DNA of 64,000 nucleotides from Nocardia crassostreae (lineage in GTDB: Bacteria > Actinomycetota > Actinomycetes > Mycobacteriales > Mycobacteriaceae): contig NZ_BDCH01000028.1 of assembly GCF_001613405.1 (NCBI RefSeq), positions 186,001-250,000 on the forward strand. Direction: 5' to 3'. The number at the start of each line of letters is the position of its first letter. The first letter of the stretch is position 1. A program made the translations under genes and the position numbers. Below the pieces are notes generated by a model. The model searched no databases. It was not told the DNA's origin and saw only the letters and a list, made by a program, of their open reading frames with translations. This document shows, piece after piece, positions 43,520 through 51,870 of the stretch.

Positions 43520-44770
43520 TCAGGCCTTGCGGAGGTGGCCTTCGAAGGCGACCTCGAGGGCGCGCCACTGCTCGGCCTCGGCATTGAACGGGGGGTTCGG
43601 GGCCATGCGGGTCGGGTCCGGGTTCAGCAGGTAGGAGACGTACCAGCCCAGCGGGGTGGAGACGGCGAGGGCGGTTTCCACCGCGTCGTCGTCGGCGTAA
43701 TCGGCTGCGTCGGTGAACAATTCGACGGCGAGGTCGAGCTGGTCGGTATCGACGGACTGGGGTCCGGCGGCGAGATCGTCGGCAATGCCGGGCAGGACGT
43801 AGACGTTCTCCTCGTCGACCTCGACCACCAGGGAGCCGTCCACGGCGGCGGTCTGGACCTCGCCGTAGGTGCTGACATGGGCCAGGTCGTGATCGTGGTC
43901 GTCGGCCAGATAGCGGGCCAGGGCGCGCTCGGACGGGAAGACCGTGATGACGCCGTCGGCGCCGAGGAAGATCGGGTCGTCGTCGACATAGCAGCGCAGG
44001 GTGAATAAGGTACCGTCGGAGCTGATGATCTGGACCGGGTCGATGCCGACCTCGTGCCAGAAGGAGAGATCCTCGTCCTCCTCCTCGTCGTCCTCGTTGA
44101 GGTCGACGGTCTCGAACTCGTTCTCCTCATCGCTGTCGGCGGCGTCCTCGGCGTCGACGATGTTCTCCTCGGCCGCAAGCAGTTCCGCCTCGGCGACCGC
44201 CACCGCGTCGGCGTCCACGTCCGGGATGCTCACCACCGTGTCGATGGCGTCCAGGACCGCGTCCCAGTCCTTGCTGATGGCCGCGCCGATCTGATCCCAG
44301 AGCTCTTCGCCTTCCTTGCCGAAGAAGGTGCTCACGCCGCCCGCGAGGGCGCCCACCACCGGGTGCGAGCCGAAGAACTTGGTGACGGTGTCGAGCTCGC
44401 AGACATCGCCGATATTGCGGACGATATCGAGGGTCTCCTCGAGCTCGGACACGATCTCCGGATCCGGATCGTCGGCCGCCAGCTCCGGAACGCCGACCAG
44501 ATCGAAGACGAACTGCTCCTCCGGCTCCAGTTCGGCGGCGGACAGACCTGCGATTATCTTCCAGGCCGGATGGTCGACGAGATCGTTGTCGGAGTTGGTG
44601 CGAATGAACGCCGCCAGCTCCGCGACCGACTCGAAACCGTAGAGGTCTTCCTCGTGACCGAGGAATGCCTGCCACTCATCGTCACCGTCTCGCCAGCGCG
44701 GTGCCCACAGGGTGACGAGATCGCCTTTGGTCAGGCCGAGCGCGATCGGTACGATGTCTCCAGAAGCCAT
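43520..44770 (-). CDS. conserved acidic protein (Rv3311-like)
   Basis: 416 residues, very acidic. It has a repeated layout: VTLWAPRWRDGDDEWQAFLGHEEDLYGFESVAELAAFIR at the start and HEVGIDPVQIISSDGTLFTLRCYVDDDPIFLGADGVITVFPSERALARYLADDHDHDLA in the second half, each a small alpha/beta unit. A low-complexity Asp/Glu stretch (EDAADSDEENEFETVDLNEDDEEEDED) lies between them. Length, acidity and position beside add and upp match the conserved mycobacterial protein Rv3311 (from memory). Function unknown. No signal peptide or membrane segment. Confidence 0.8.
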   Translation of the reverse strand: MASGDIVPIALGLTKGDLVTLWAPRWRDGDDEWQAFLGHEEDLYGFESVAELAAFIRTNSDNDLVDHPAWKIIAGLSAAELEPEEQFVFDLVGVPELAADDPDPEIVSELEETLDIVRNIGDVCELDTVTKFFGSHPVVGALAGGVSTFFGKEGEELWDQIGAAISKDWDAVLDAIDTVVSIPDVDADAVAVAEAELLAAEENIVDAEDAADSDEENEFETVDLNEDDEEEDEDLSFWHEVGIDPVQIISSDGTLFTLRCYVDDDPIFLGADGVITVFPSERALARYLADDHDHDLAHVSTYGEVQTAAVDGSLVVEVDEENVYVLPGIADDLAAGPQSVDTDQLDLAVELFTDAADYADDDAVETALAVSTPLGWYVSYLLNPDPTRMAPNPPFNAEAEQWRALEVAFEGHLRKA

Positions 44771-44796
44771 GACCGGAAGCCTATCTAGTGGTCACC

Positions 44797-45126
44797 TCAG
44801 GCACTATCCGGGCCGCCCCCAACATTTCCCGCCACGAGGGACTCATTCAATCGGGCAACGATTTCCGAGCGCTGTGCGGTGGCTGCCGCGGCCGCTTCCC
44901 GGCACGCCCAGAGGATCAATTTCGACACCTCGGCGGGCGGTTGCGAGGTCACCGATTCGGCCAGCCACAGGCCGGTCAGCGCGCCCTCGCCATCGACCTC
45001 GGCGGTGACCGACCGGTCCTCGCTGGTGAACCGGCCGCGCACGTGGCGCAGGCCGTGCAGTGCCGTTTCTAGGGCTTCGAGCTGGTCGCCGATGCCCTTG
45101 ACCAGCGCGTCCATTTCCGCGCTCAT
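44797..45126 (-). CDS. YbaB/EbfC-like small protein
   Basis: 109 residues from the ATG at 45126. Layout like YbaB-family proteins: an N-terminal helix (DALVKGIGDQLEALETALHGLRHVRGRF), a central beta part (RSVTAEVDGEGALTGLWLAESV), then a C-terminal helix (EVSKLILWACREAAAAATAQRSEIV). In actinobacteria such YbaB-like proteins are often encoded beside WXG100/ESX-type genes. Last gene of the cassette that starts at 47268. Confidence 0.72.
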   Translation of the reverse strand: MSAEMDALVKGIGDQLEALETALHGLRHVRGRFTSEDRSVTAEVDGEGALTGLWLAESVTSQPPAEVSKLILWACREAAAAATAQRSEIVARLNESLVAGNVGGGPDSA

Positions 45127-45154
45127 ACCGTGTCCCTCCGGTTCGGGTGGTTGC

Positions 45155-45496
45155 TCACGCGCGGCCCGTCCAGCTCGTGGGCCCGGTGTCGGCGTCGTCG
45201 AGGCGATCCAGCTCGTCCACGGCGGCCTGGCGGGTGGGCAGGCCGAGCCGGTCGAGCACGTCCTCGGGCACCCCGGCCTCGGCCAGCAGTTCCCGCCGCC
45301 GGGACTTGGCGGCAATGGCCGAGCGCTTGGTCAGGCGCAGGATCTCGTCCGCGAGAGCCTGTGCGCCGTAGCGGTATTCGCCGCGCTCGAACCGGATCTC
45401 CACCGGCATGCCCTGATCGGTGGCGCGCACCGTGATGGTGCCCGCGCGATTGCCGCTCGCGGCCACCGTGACATTCGGGACCTGCGGCGCGCTCAT
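45155..45496 (-). CDS. hypothetical protein of the WXG-NlpC cassette
   Basis: 113 residues from the ATG at 45496, overlapping the upstream NlpC/P60 stop by 3 bases. It has an N-terminal beta-rich half (PNVTVAASGNRAGTITVRATDQGMPVEIRF), a middle helix (GAQALADEILRLTKRSAIAAKSRRRELLAEAG) and an Asp-rich tail (LDRLDDADTGPT). No family recognised; it resembles the YbaB-like gene in layout. Tight overlap implies co-translation with the hydrolase. Confidence 0.68.
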   Translation of the reverse strand: MSAPQVPNVTVAASGNRAGTITVRATDQGMPVEIRFERGEYRYGAQALADEILRLTKRSAIAAKSRRRELLAEAGVPEDVLDRLGLPTRQAAVDELDRLDDADTGPTSWTGRA

Positions 45497-46653
45497 GCCG
45501 TGGGCCTGTAGAACCCGAGGAATCGCATACCGGCGTTCTCCGTTCGTATCGGTCCGACCTGGACGGGATCGCCCGCCTCCACCAGCTGACCGTTCCCGAT
45601 GACCATGGCCACGTGCCCGTCCCACACCACGAGGTCACCGGGCATCAAGTCCCCTGGATCGACCCGCTGATGCCCATCACCCTGTTCCTGCGCCAGCCCC
45701 GGCAGCGAAACCCCGGCCTCGGCGTACGCCCACTGTGTCAACCCGCTGCAATCGAGCCCCACACCCGGCGTGTTCCCGCCCCACACATACGGCGTGCCCA
45801 CCGCGCCGAGCGCATTCCGAACCGCATCGGCAGCCTGCTGGTTCGGCGCCCCCACGCTACTGCCATCCGGCAGCGTCACCAGCACCCCGGCCCCCGCCGA
45901 CCACGTCTCGGCCCCGCTCTCGATGCTTCGCGGCGGGTCACCCACCGCCGCCGGAACCGTCAGCACATCGCTCGCCAGCGCAGTCCCGGTATCCAGCAGC
46001 TGTCTGCCCGTGGACAATGCCGCCGACCCGAACTGCGCCCCGCCGACCGCGCCGATCTGCGGCACGCCGACCGAACCGGCCCCAGCCGGAACGACGGTCG
46101 CCCCGCCTGCGCCGGGATCCGGCACTCCGGCGGGCGGTGGTATCGGCGGCGGCTCGATCAACTCGCTCATCGCCGCCGTATCCGCTTCCAACTCCACGCG
46201 TACCCGCTCCACCACCCGCAGCGCCTGCCCGATGTGCTCGAGCGCCGCACCGACGAGCACCGCGATCCCGGCCGGGGTCAACCCGGCCGTCCCCACCGCC
46301 TGGACCCGCGACACGAATGAGTGCAGGATCTCCGCCACCTCCCGCTGCCCCGCCGCGACTTCCCCGGACGCCCGATCCACGATCTCCGCCATGGCATTCC
46401 CCCGATCCGACACGGTCGCCGCCGCGGTCTGCACCTGCATCGCCTTGTCCATCGCCGCATCCCCGGCGGGCCCCCGCCACGCGTCGTACATCTGATCGAT
46501 CTCACCGCGCCCCACCGCCTGCACCCCCTCCACGACTGCCGAGGCCGCGCGCAACGCATCCCCCACAGCCCGGTCGGCCCCGCCCGGCCCGAAGCTGGCG
46601 AGCAGCTCGATAATCGGCCCCGCCAACGCCGCGACATCCAGCCCGCCGCTCAT
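45493..46653 (-). CDS. WXG-type helical domain fused to NlpC/P60 cell-wall hydrolase
   Basis: 386 residues from the ATG at 46653, which follows a strong GGAAGGAGG. Residues 1-165 are helical with a W-R-G turn (DQMYDAWRGPAGDAAM, W59-G61), as in WXG100/ESX proteins. Residues 165-245 are a Pro/Gly/Ala linker. Residues 270-386 are an NlpC/P60 domain with catalytic Cys302 in GLDCSGLTQWAY and His347 in WDGHVAMVIG. The domain is expected to cut peptidoglycan stem peptides. No signal peptide is seen, so export by type VII secretion is a natural inference. Second gene of the cassette. Confidence 0.85.
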   Translation of the reverse strand: MSGGLDVAALAGPIIELLASFGPGGADRAVGDALRAASAVVEGVQAVGRGEIDQMYDAWRGPAGDAAMDKAMQVQTAAATVSDRGNAMAEIVDRASGEVAAGQREVAEILHSFVSRVQAVGTAGLTPAGIAVLVGAALEHIGQALRVVERVRVELEADTAAMSELIEPPPIPPPAGVPDPGAGGATVVPAGAGSVGVPQIGAVGGAQFGSAALSTGRQLLDTGTALASDVLTVPAAVGDPPRSIESGAETWSAGAGVLVTLPDGSSVGAPNQQAADAVRNALGAVGTPYVWGGNTPGVGLDCSGLTQWAYAEAGVSLPGLAQEQGDGHQRVDPGDLMPGDLVVWDGHVAMVIGNGQLVEAGDPVQVGPIRTENAGMRFLGFYRPTA

Positions 46654-46944
46654 CCCCGCCCACCTCCTTCCTCGCCGATCTCCACCCCGCCCGGGCCGCA
46701 CCAACCGCGCGCCCGAACCGGGCGACGGTGGGTTCACCCGGCCCGCCCGCCGGAGCCCAGCGACCGCAACAGGCATCGCGCGATGCCGCCGCCGATACGA
46801 CCCCGCGTGCAGGTGGCCCGCCGCCGCGTGATCCGAATATCAGGTGCGAACGCGCGCACCGGTCGGGAGAGTGACCGGCGGGCGGTGGGCATCGGTGTGT
46901 CGAGCGGTGTGCCACAGCTTGGTCGCGCGAGTGGGAAGCGGTGC

Positions 46945-47268
46945 TCACGCGATCACCTCCGCGCTCGGTGCGTGCAGGGCGGTGGCGTAGGTCGTGTCGG
47001 TCGTCTCGTAGGAGGTGGCCGCGCCGGTGGTGGCCGTGCCGAGAGTGGCGAGGACCGTTGTGAGGGCGGTCAAGGTTGTCAGGTGGGCGGTGTGGGCGGC
47101 GGTGTAGGTGGTGACGAAGTCGGCGGCTATGAGGCCGAGGGCGGGGGTGAGTAGGGCGGGGGTGGCGGTGGCGGCTCGGGTGGTGGCCAGGGTGAGGTCG
47201 GCGGCCATGTGGGCGGCGGTGGCCGCGTAGGCGGTGAGGTCGGCGGGATGGATGGTGAGGTGGTGCAT
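46945..47268 (-). CDS. EspC-like type VII secretion target protein
   Basis: 107 residues, Ala/Thr-rich and helical: HLTIHPADLTAYAATAAHMAADL then LTPALGLIAADFVTTYTAAHTAHLTTL. This matches the EspC/ESX-secretion-target family (PF10824), whose members form helical hairpins and are exported by ESX systems, often with partner proteins. It is the first gene of the minus-strand cassette with the WXG-NlpC/P60 hydrolase. The 291-bp gap to the latter shows no convincing gene. No ESX ATPase or membrane gene lies in the window. Confidence 0.78.
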   Translation of the reverse strand: MHHLTIHPADLTAYAATAAHMAADLTLATTRAATATPALLTPALGLIAADFVTTYTAAHTAHLTTLTALTTVLATLGTATTGAATSYETTDTTYATALHAPSAEVIA

Positions 47269-47407
47269 GGAAGCCCCCGTTGTGGCCGGTCGCTGGGTGG
47301 TTACGTCCGATACGGGATTGGACGCGCGACGGGGCGGGAATGGTTCCGGGGTGAGGAAATCCGACCGGCCCGGACCTCAATTTGCCTGGCTGACCTATCG
47401 TTTTCCT

Positions 47408-48031
47408 ATGCGCACTGACATCGTGGACCACCCGCTCGCTGCCGCTTTGCTGACCACCATGAGAGATGCGCGTACCACAAACCCGACATTCCGGGCGGCG
47501 CTGCGCGACCTCACCGGGCTGCTGGTCTACGAGGCCATGCGGGACGCACCGACCGCCACCTTCCCCATCGCGACGCCGGTCGCCGCCGCCGAGGGCACCC
47601 GGCTGGCCAAGCCGCCGCTGCTGGTTTCGGTGCTGCGCGCCGGGCTCGGCATGGTGGAGACCGCCGAGAATCTCATTCCCGATGCGCGCATCGGCTTCGT
47701 CGGCCTGGCCCGCGACGAGGAGACGCACGAGCCGACCCCGTACATGGAGTCACTGCCCGAGGACCTCGCCGACACCCCCGTCATCGTGCTGGACCCCATG
47801 CTCGCCACCGGCGGCTCCATGGTCTACACCCTGGATCTGCTGGCCACCCGGCATGCCCGCGACATCATTGTCATCTGTGTGGTCGCGGCGCCGGAAGGCA
47901 TTGCGGCGCTGGAGAAGTCCGGGCATCCGGTGCGCCTGGTGACCGCATCCGTCGACCGCGGCCTCAACTCCGACGCCTTCATCGTCCCCGGCCTGGGTGA
48001 TGCCGGGGATCGCCAATTCGGACCGCGCTGA
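47408..48031 (+). CDS. upp: uracil phosphoribosyltransferase
   Basis: 207 residues from the ATG at 47408. PRPP-binding signature VIVLDPMLATGGSMVYTLDLL; uracil-binding C-terminus SDAFIVPGLGDAGDRQFG; PPLLVSVLRAGLGMVE block. Makes UMP from uracil and PRPP. Position near cdd, deoA and add (with the T7SS cassette inserted between) is in line with a pyrimidine salvage block. Confidence 0.96.
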   Translation: MRTDIVDHPLAAALLTTMRDARTTNPTFRAALRDLTGLLVYEAMRDAPTATFPIATPVAAAEGTRLAKPPLLVSVLRAGLGMVETAENLIPDARIGFVGLARDEETHEPTPYMESLPEDLADTPVIVLDPMLATGGSMVYTLDLLATRHARDIIVICVVAAPEGIAALEKSGHPVRLVTASVDRGLNSDAFIVPGLGDAGDRQFGPR

Positions 48032-48055
48032 GGCCATCCGGTCCGAACGAGACCG

Positions 48056-48412
48056 CTAGGACGATCCGAACGAGCCGGTGCTCGGTCCGGTCGGCTGGCG
48101 CTGGTCGCCCTCGATCGTCCAGGTGCCGCAGCCGCTGGTGGAGAACACCGCATCGGTGGCGGGAATGCGCACGGTCACCGTGCCATTGCCGCCCTTGCCC
48201 TGCTCGATGATGTCGCCACCGGCGGTGAAGCGCGCCCACTCGCAGCCGGGGGCGGCGGTGTGGGTGGTGTAGTAGCCCGCCGAGATTTCCGTGTTCACCT
48301 GGTACGGGCCGTCGTGTTCCATGACGGACGCGGCGGCCGCGGCCGGACCCGCCGTGCTCAGCAACGCCGTGGCGGCGAGGCCGAATCCGGTGAGCCACAG
48401 GGTTTTACGCAT
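48056..48412 (-). CDS. small secreted protein
   Basis: 118 residues with a Sec signal peptide (MRKTLWLTGFGLAATALLSTAGPAAAA, cleavage about residue 27). The mature part is about 90 residues with two cysteines (PGCEWARF and SGCGTW) and a GTVTVRIPATDAVFST block, resembling small beta-sandwich exported proteins of Nocardia/Mycobacterium. Function unknown. The gene ends 24 bp from upp (convergent). Confidence 0.75.
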   Translation of the reverse strand: MRKTLWLTGFGLAATALLSTAGPAAAAASVMEHDGPYQVNTEISAGYYTTHTAAPGCEWARFTAGGDIIEQGKGGNGTVTVRIPATDAVFSTSGCGTWTIEGDQRQPTGPSTGSFGSS

Positions 48413-48513
48413 GTGCGGGCATTCCTTTCGGGGGCTGACTAGCTCTGGACACGCTAGCCCCGGCCGGACCGGGCGGCAAGGCCTCATCGGTCCGGCCGAA
48501 ACCCGCCGGGTGG

Positions 48514-48741
48514 CTATTTCCGCGGCGCGAACAGCTCCAGATGTGAGCAGGACCGGCAGCGGTGGGCGTGAACGGCGAAGCGGCGCTTACCTATCCGCTT
48601 CGCACCACCGAACGGCTCCAGCTCCAAGGGGCCGGGAATCCAGCGGGTGTAGCCGGGTGCGGAATCGCCCGCATCGTCGAGGAACCCCTGTTCGAGGTCG
48701 AAGCCTCCGCAGTGCGTGCAGTGCTGTTCGCTCACGGCCAC
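48514..48741 (-). CDS. zinc-ribbon protein
   Basis: 75 residues. Two CxxC knuckles: CTHCGG at the N-terminus and CRSCSHLELFAP at the C-terminus, the classical zinc ribbon. Between them are DDAGDSAPGYTRWIPGPLELEPFGGAKRIGKRRFAVHAHRC, split here by the second knuckle. Such proteins are common single-domain companions in actinobacteria; role unknown. It lies one base downstream of the phosphomannomutase gene and is probably co-transcribed. Confidence 0.75.
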   Translation of the reverse strand: MAVSEQHCTHCGGFDLEQGFLDDAGDSAPGYTRWIPGPLELEPFGGAKRIGKRRFAVHAHRCRSCSHLELFAPRK

Positions 48742-48742
48742 C

Positions 48743-50272
48743 TCACAGCTTCTCGCAGAACTCCCTGATATTTGAGAGGGTAAGGGCGGTGGACGCTTTC
48801 GCGTGGGCTAATGCCGCACGCGAAGCGACCGGTTCGAATGCCTCCAGATAGCACTTGAGCTTCGGCTCGGTCCCGGACGGCCGCACCACCATGCGCAACG
48901 ACTCGCCTTCGAACACGAGCGCATCGGTCCGCATCGGCCCCCGCACCTGCGCCATATCGGTGCAGGTGACCGGATGGCCCGCGATCTCGCCGGGCGGCAT
49001 CTCCCGCAACCGCGCCACCACCGCGGCGGCCTCCTCGGCATCGGCCAGCCGCAGCGAAACCTGATCCCCCGCATGCACACCGAACTCGACGGCATAATCG
49101 TCGAGCACATCGAACAGCGTGCGCCCCGCCGCCTTCAGTTGCGCCACGAGATCGGCCGCCAGCACCGCGGCGGAGATCCCATCCTTGTCCCGCACGGCCG
49201 ACGGATCCACACAGTGCCCGATGGCTTCCTCATAGGCGTAAACCAGCCCGTCACCCGCCCGCGCCAGCCACTTGAACCCGGTGAGCGTCTCCGCGTACCG
49301 CGCCCCCCGCGCCGGAGCCAGCCTGCTCAACAACCGCGACGACACGATCGTCGTAGCCACCAGCGAGTCCGCCGCAGCCGTCCGCAAGACGAAATCGCCC
49401 AGCAGCACCCCGGTCTCATCCCCGCGCAGCATCCGCCACCCATCCGCCCCTGGCACCCCCACCGCACACCGATCCGCATCCGGATCCAGCGCAATGGCAA
49501 TATCCGCCTCCACCCGCTCGGCCAATGCCAGCAACAGATCCGAAGCGCCCGGCTCCTCCGGATTCGGAAATGCCACCGTCGGAAAATCCGGATCCGGTGC
49601 GAACTGCTCGGCCACCACATGCACATCGGTGAACCCGGCATCTCGCAGCGCGCTCACCGCGAGTTCCCCGCCCACCCCGTGCATGGCCGTCAACGCGATC
49701 CGAATCGCGGCCCGCGGCCCCGGCCCGCCGATCATGCTGGGCAGCGCCGAAACCCGCGCCAGATACCGCCGCACCAATTCCTCGCCGAGCGCGTCGGTGT
49801 CACTCGCCGCCACGGCGGGTGCGGCGGTCGCCGGGTCGGCGCGCGGGATCGGCTCCGGCACCGCCTCGATGCAGCGCTCGATCTCGGCGTCGGCGCGCGG
49901 CACCAGCTGCGACCCGCCGTCGAGATACAGCTTGTATCCGTTGTCGGTGGCGGGATTGTGCGATGCGGTGATCTGCACTCCGGCGACCGCCCCCAATTCC
50001 CGCACGGCATAGGCCACCACCGGAGTAGGCAGTGGTCGCGGCAACGCCAGCACCGAAAACCCAGCCGCGGCAAACACTTCCGCCGCAGCCGCAGCGAAGT
50101 CCGCCGACCCGTGCCGAGCATCCCGCCCGACAACCACCAGCCCCCCACCCAAGCATCGCCCCCGCAGCCACTCGGCCACCCCGGCGCTGGCCCGCGTCAC
50201 CGTCTCCACATTCATGCCGTCCGGCCCGTCCTGCAACGGACCCCGCAACCCGGCCGTCCCGAACCGCAGCAT
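48743..50272 (-). CDS. pmmB: phospho-sugar mutase (phosphomannomutase family)
   Basis: 509 residues, alpha-D-phosphohexomutase fold. Catalytic Ser in QITASHNPATDNGYK; metal loop ALDPDADRCAVGVP; sugar-specificity loop YAYEEAIGHC; C-terminal phosphate loop VVRPSGTEPKLKCYLE. The protein starts MLRFGTAGLRGPLQDG, with an in-frame TAA six codons upstream. It therefore lacks the roughly 40-residue N-terminal helix seen in many actinobacterial PmmB proteins. GAGGAG ribosome-binding site. Interconverts hexose 1- and 6-phosphates; same gene order as Rv3308 between upp and PNP. Confidence 0.9.
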   Translation of the reverse strand: MLRFGTAGLRGPLQDGPDGMNVETVTRASAGVAEWLRGRCLGGGLVVVGRDARHGSADFAAAAAEVFAAAGFSVLALPRPLPTPVVAYAVRELGAVAGVQITASHNPATDNGYKLYLDGGSQLVPRADAEIERCIEAVPEPIPRADPATAAPAVAASDTDALGEELVRRYLARVSALPSMIGGPGPRAAIRIALTAMHGVGGELAVSALRDAGFTDVHVVAEQFAPDPDFPTVAFPNPEEPGASDLLLALAERVEADIAIALDPDADRCAVGVPGADGWRMLRGDETGVLLGDFVLRTAAADSLVATTIVSSRLLSRLAPARGARYAETLTGFKWLARAGDGLVYAYEEAIGHCVDPSAVRDKDGISAAVLAADLVAQLKAAGRTLFDVLDDYAVEFGVHAGDQVSLRLADAEEAAAVVARLREMPPGEIAGHPVTCTDMAQVRGPMRTDALVFEGESLRMVVRPSGTEPKLKCYLEAFEPVASRAALAHAKASTALTLSNIREFCEKL

Positions 50273-50482
50273 GCGCGCCTCCTCGTCTTAGTTCCGGCGT
50301 GTCGCCCCCGATCATGCCGCCCCACCCCCGAACCCGGAGCAGACCACGCCACCACGGCACGATTACGCCACCCTCGACGATGATCCGCGCCCCGCATCGG
50401 TGGTGCGATAGCCGGATCGGAGAGTTCGGGCCGAAGCGAATGTCGATGACGACGGTGCCGGGTGTCCTTAGCGTGACCGATT

Positions 50483-50893
50483 GTGGGAGCCAAGCGATCG
50501 CATGTCGCGCGACACCTGTTCACGACCCTGCTGTACGGCGGCATGACGCTGCTCTGCGTGGGATTCGGTGTCGTGCAGCTCGTGAACGGCATCGGGTACG
50601 TGCTGGGCGAGGGCCGGTCCGCCACCGTCAGCATCGAGCGCGCGTATCCGCTCGGTGAAGGTCGGATGGTGGAGGGCTACTACTCCGACGATTCAGGTGA
50701 GCGGCGCAGGATCACCTTCGACAGCGGAAGTATTCAACCCGGCAGCACGGTCGAGGTCCGGTTCACGGTACTGCCGTGGGGGTGGCCGACGGTGATCAGT
50801 GCCGTGTGGCAGGTTTGGTTCCTGCTGTTTTCGGGGCTGGGGTCCCTGGGCGGTGCAGCATGCATCGGATGTGGCGCGTGGACCGAGGACTGA
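50483..50893 (+). CDS. hypothetical small membrane protein
   Basis: 136 residues. Two membrane segments: about 15-37 (LLYGGMTLLCVGFGVVQLVNGIGYVL) and about 105-128 (TVISAVWQVWFLLFSGLGSLGGAACIGC). Between them is an extracytoplasmic beta-rich loop with EGYYSDDSGERRRITF. This is the layout of DUF3592-like actinobacterial proteins. Start GTG/ATG at 50483 with GTGACCGATT upstream (weak ribosome-binding site). Converges on the PNP gene. Confidence 0.65.
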   Translation: MGAKRSHVARHLFTTLLYGGMTLLCVGFGVVQLVNGIGYVLGEGRSATVSIERAYPLGEGRMVEGYYSDDSGERRRITFDSGSIQPGSTVEVRFTVLPWGWPTVISAVWQVWFLLFSGLGSLGGAACIGCGAWTED

Positions 50894-50910
50894 CCGTCGC
50901 GCGAATCGGC

Positions 50911-51699
50911 TTACACGCGTTCGAGGATCCCGCGCAGCAGCTTGCCCAGACGCGGTGCGGCGGCGTGGCCTTCGGCGAGGACTTCGGCGTGGGAGAGGTG
51001 GGCGCCGGTGACGCCTGCGGCCAGGTTGGTGACCAGGGAGATGCCGAGGACCTTGGCTCCGCCTTCGCGGCAGGCGATGGCTTCGAGGACCGTGGACATC
51101 CCTACGAGGTCGGCGCCGAGGGTGCGGAGCATGCGGATTTCGGCGGGGGTTTCGTATTGGGGGCCGGTGAGGCCCGCGTAGACGCCCTCGGTGAGGCTCG
51201 GATCGATTTCCTTTGCGATGGCGCGGAGTTCGGGGTCCCAGGCGTCGACCAGGTCGACGAAGTCGGCGAAGTCGGCGCCCGTGATCGGGGTGCGGCCGGT
51301 GAAGTTGATGTGGTCGCTGATGAGGACCGGATCGCCGACGGTCAGGCCGTCGCGGATGCCGCCCGCGGCATTCGTCAGCAGGATCGTCTGTGCGCCCGCG
51401 GCAATGGCGGTGCGCACATTGTGCACGACCTGGTCGGGGGTGCGGCCCTCGTAGAGGTGCTGGCGGCCCATGAGGAGCAGGACGTGCTCGTCGTTGACGG
51501 GAACCGAATGGATGGTGCCCTGATGGCCTTGGGCGGTGGGCGATCCGAAGCCCGGGACCTCGCCCATGGGAATCGAGGTGGTGGGATCGCCGATTTCGGC
51601 GGCCGCCTCCTGCCATCCGGAGCCGAGCACCACCGCGACCCGGTGGCCCGGCACTCCAGTTCGTTCGGCGATCGTCTTCGCGGCCTGCTCGGCTTGCAT
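50911..51699 (-). CDS. purine-nucleoside phosphorylase
   Basis: 262 residues from the ATG at 51699. Trimeric-type PNP (DeoD/PunA family): phosphate-binding VVLGSGWQEAAAEIG, GRQHLYEGRTPDQVVHNVRTA, TNAAGGIRDGLTVGDPVLI, GLTGPQYETPAEIRMLRTLGADLVGMSTVLEAI and LVTNLAAG. Splits inosine/guanosine to base plus ribose 1-phosphate. Same neighbourhood as Rv3307. Divergent from the enoyl-CoA hydratase gene. Confidence 0.94.
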   Translation of the reverse strand: MQAEQAAKTIAERTGVPGHRVAVVLGSGWQEAAAEIGDPTTSIPMGEVPGFGSPTAQGHQGTIHSVPVNDEHVLLLMGRQHLYEGRTPDQVVHNVRTAIAAGAQTILLTNAAGGIRDGLTVGDPVLISDHINFTGRTPITGADFADFVDLVDAWDPELRAIAKEIDPSLTEGVYAGLTGPQYETPAEIRMLRTLGADLVGMSTVLEAIACREGGAKVLGISLVTNLAAGVTGAHLSHAEVLAEGHAAAPRLGKLLRGILERV

Positions 51700-51870
51700 G
51701 TCGCCCACCCTAGTCCCCGCCGATCTCCCGCGCAGTTGCGCAACTGTGACGTGCCCCATTTGCCGTGATTTCGCCCGGAATCGCGTTGGTCGCGGTCGGT
51801 GTCGGCGTCCTCGCCGAATGGGTGGCTACCCGCGAGTAGCAAGCCCGCGCGGGGCTATTACCCTGCACAC

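Noticed and set aside
46654..46944. Extra gene between the WXG-NlpC/P60 gene and the EspC-like gene
   Set aside because: Open frames here have poor starts and no recognisable sequence. The upstream extension of the NlpC frame also lacks a ribosome-binding site compared with the strong one at 46653.
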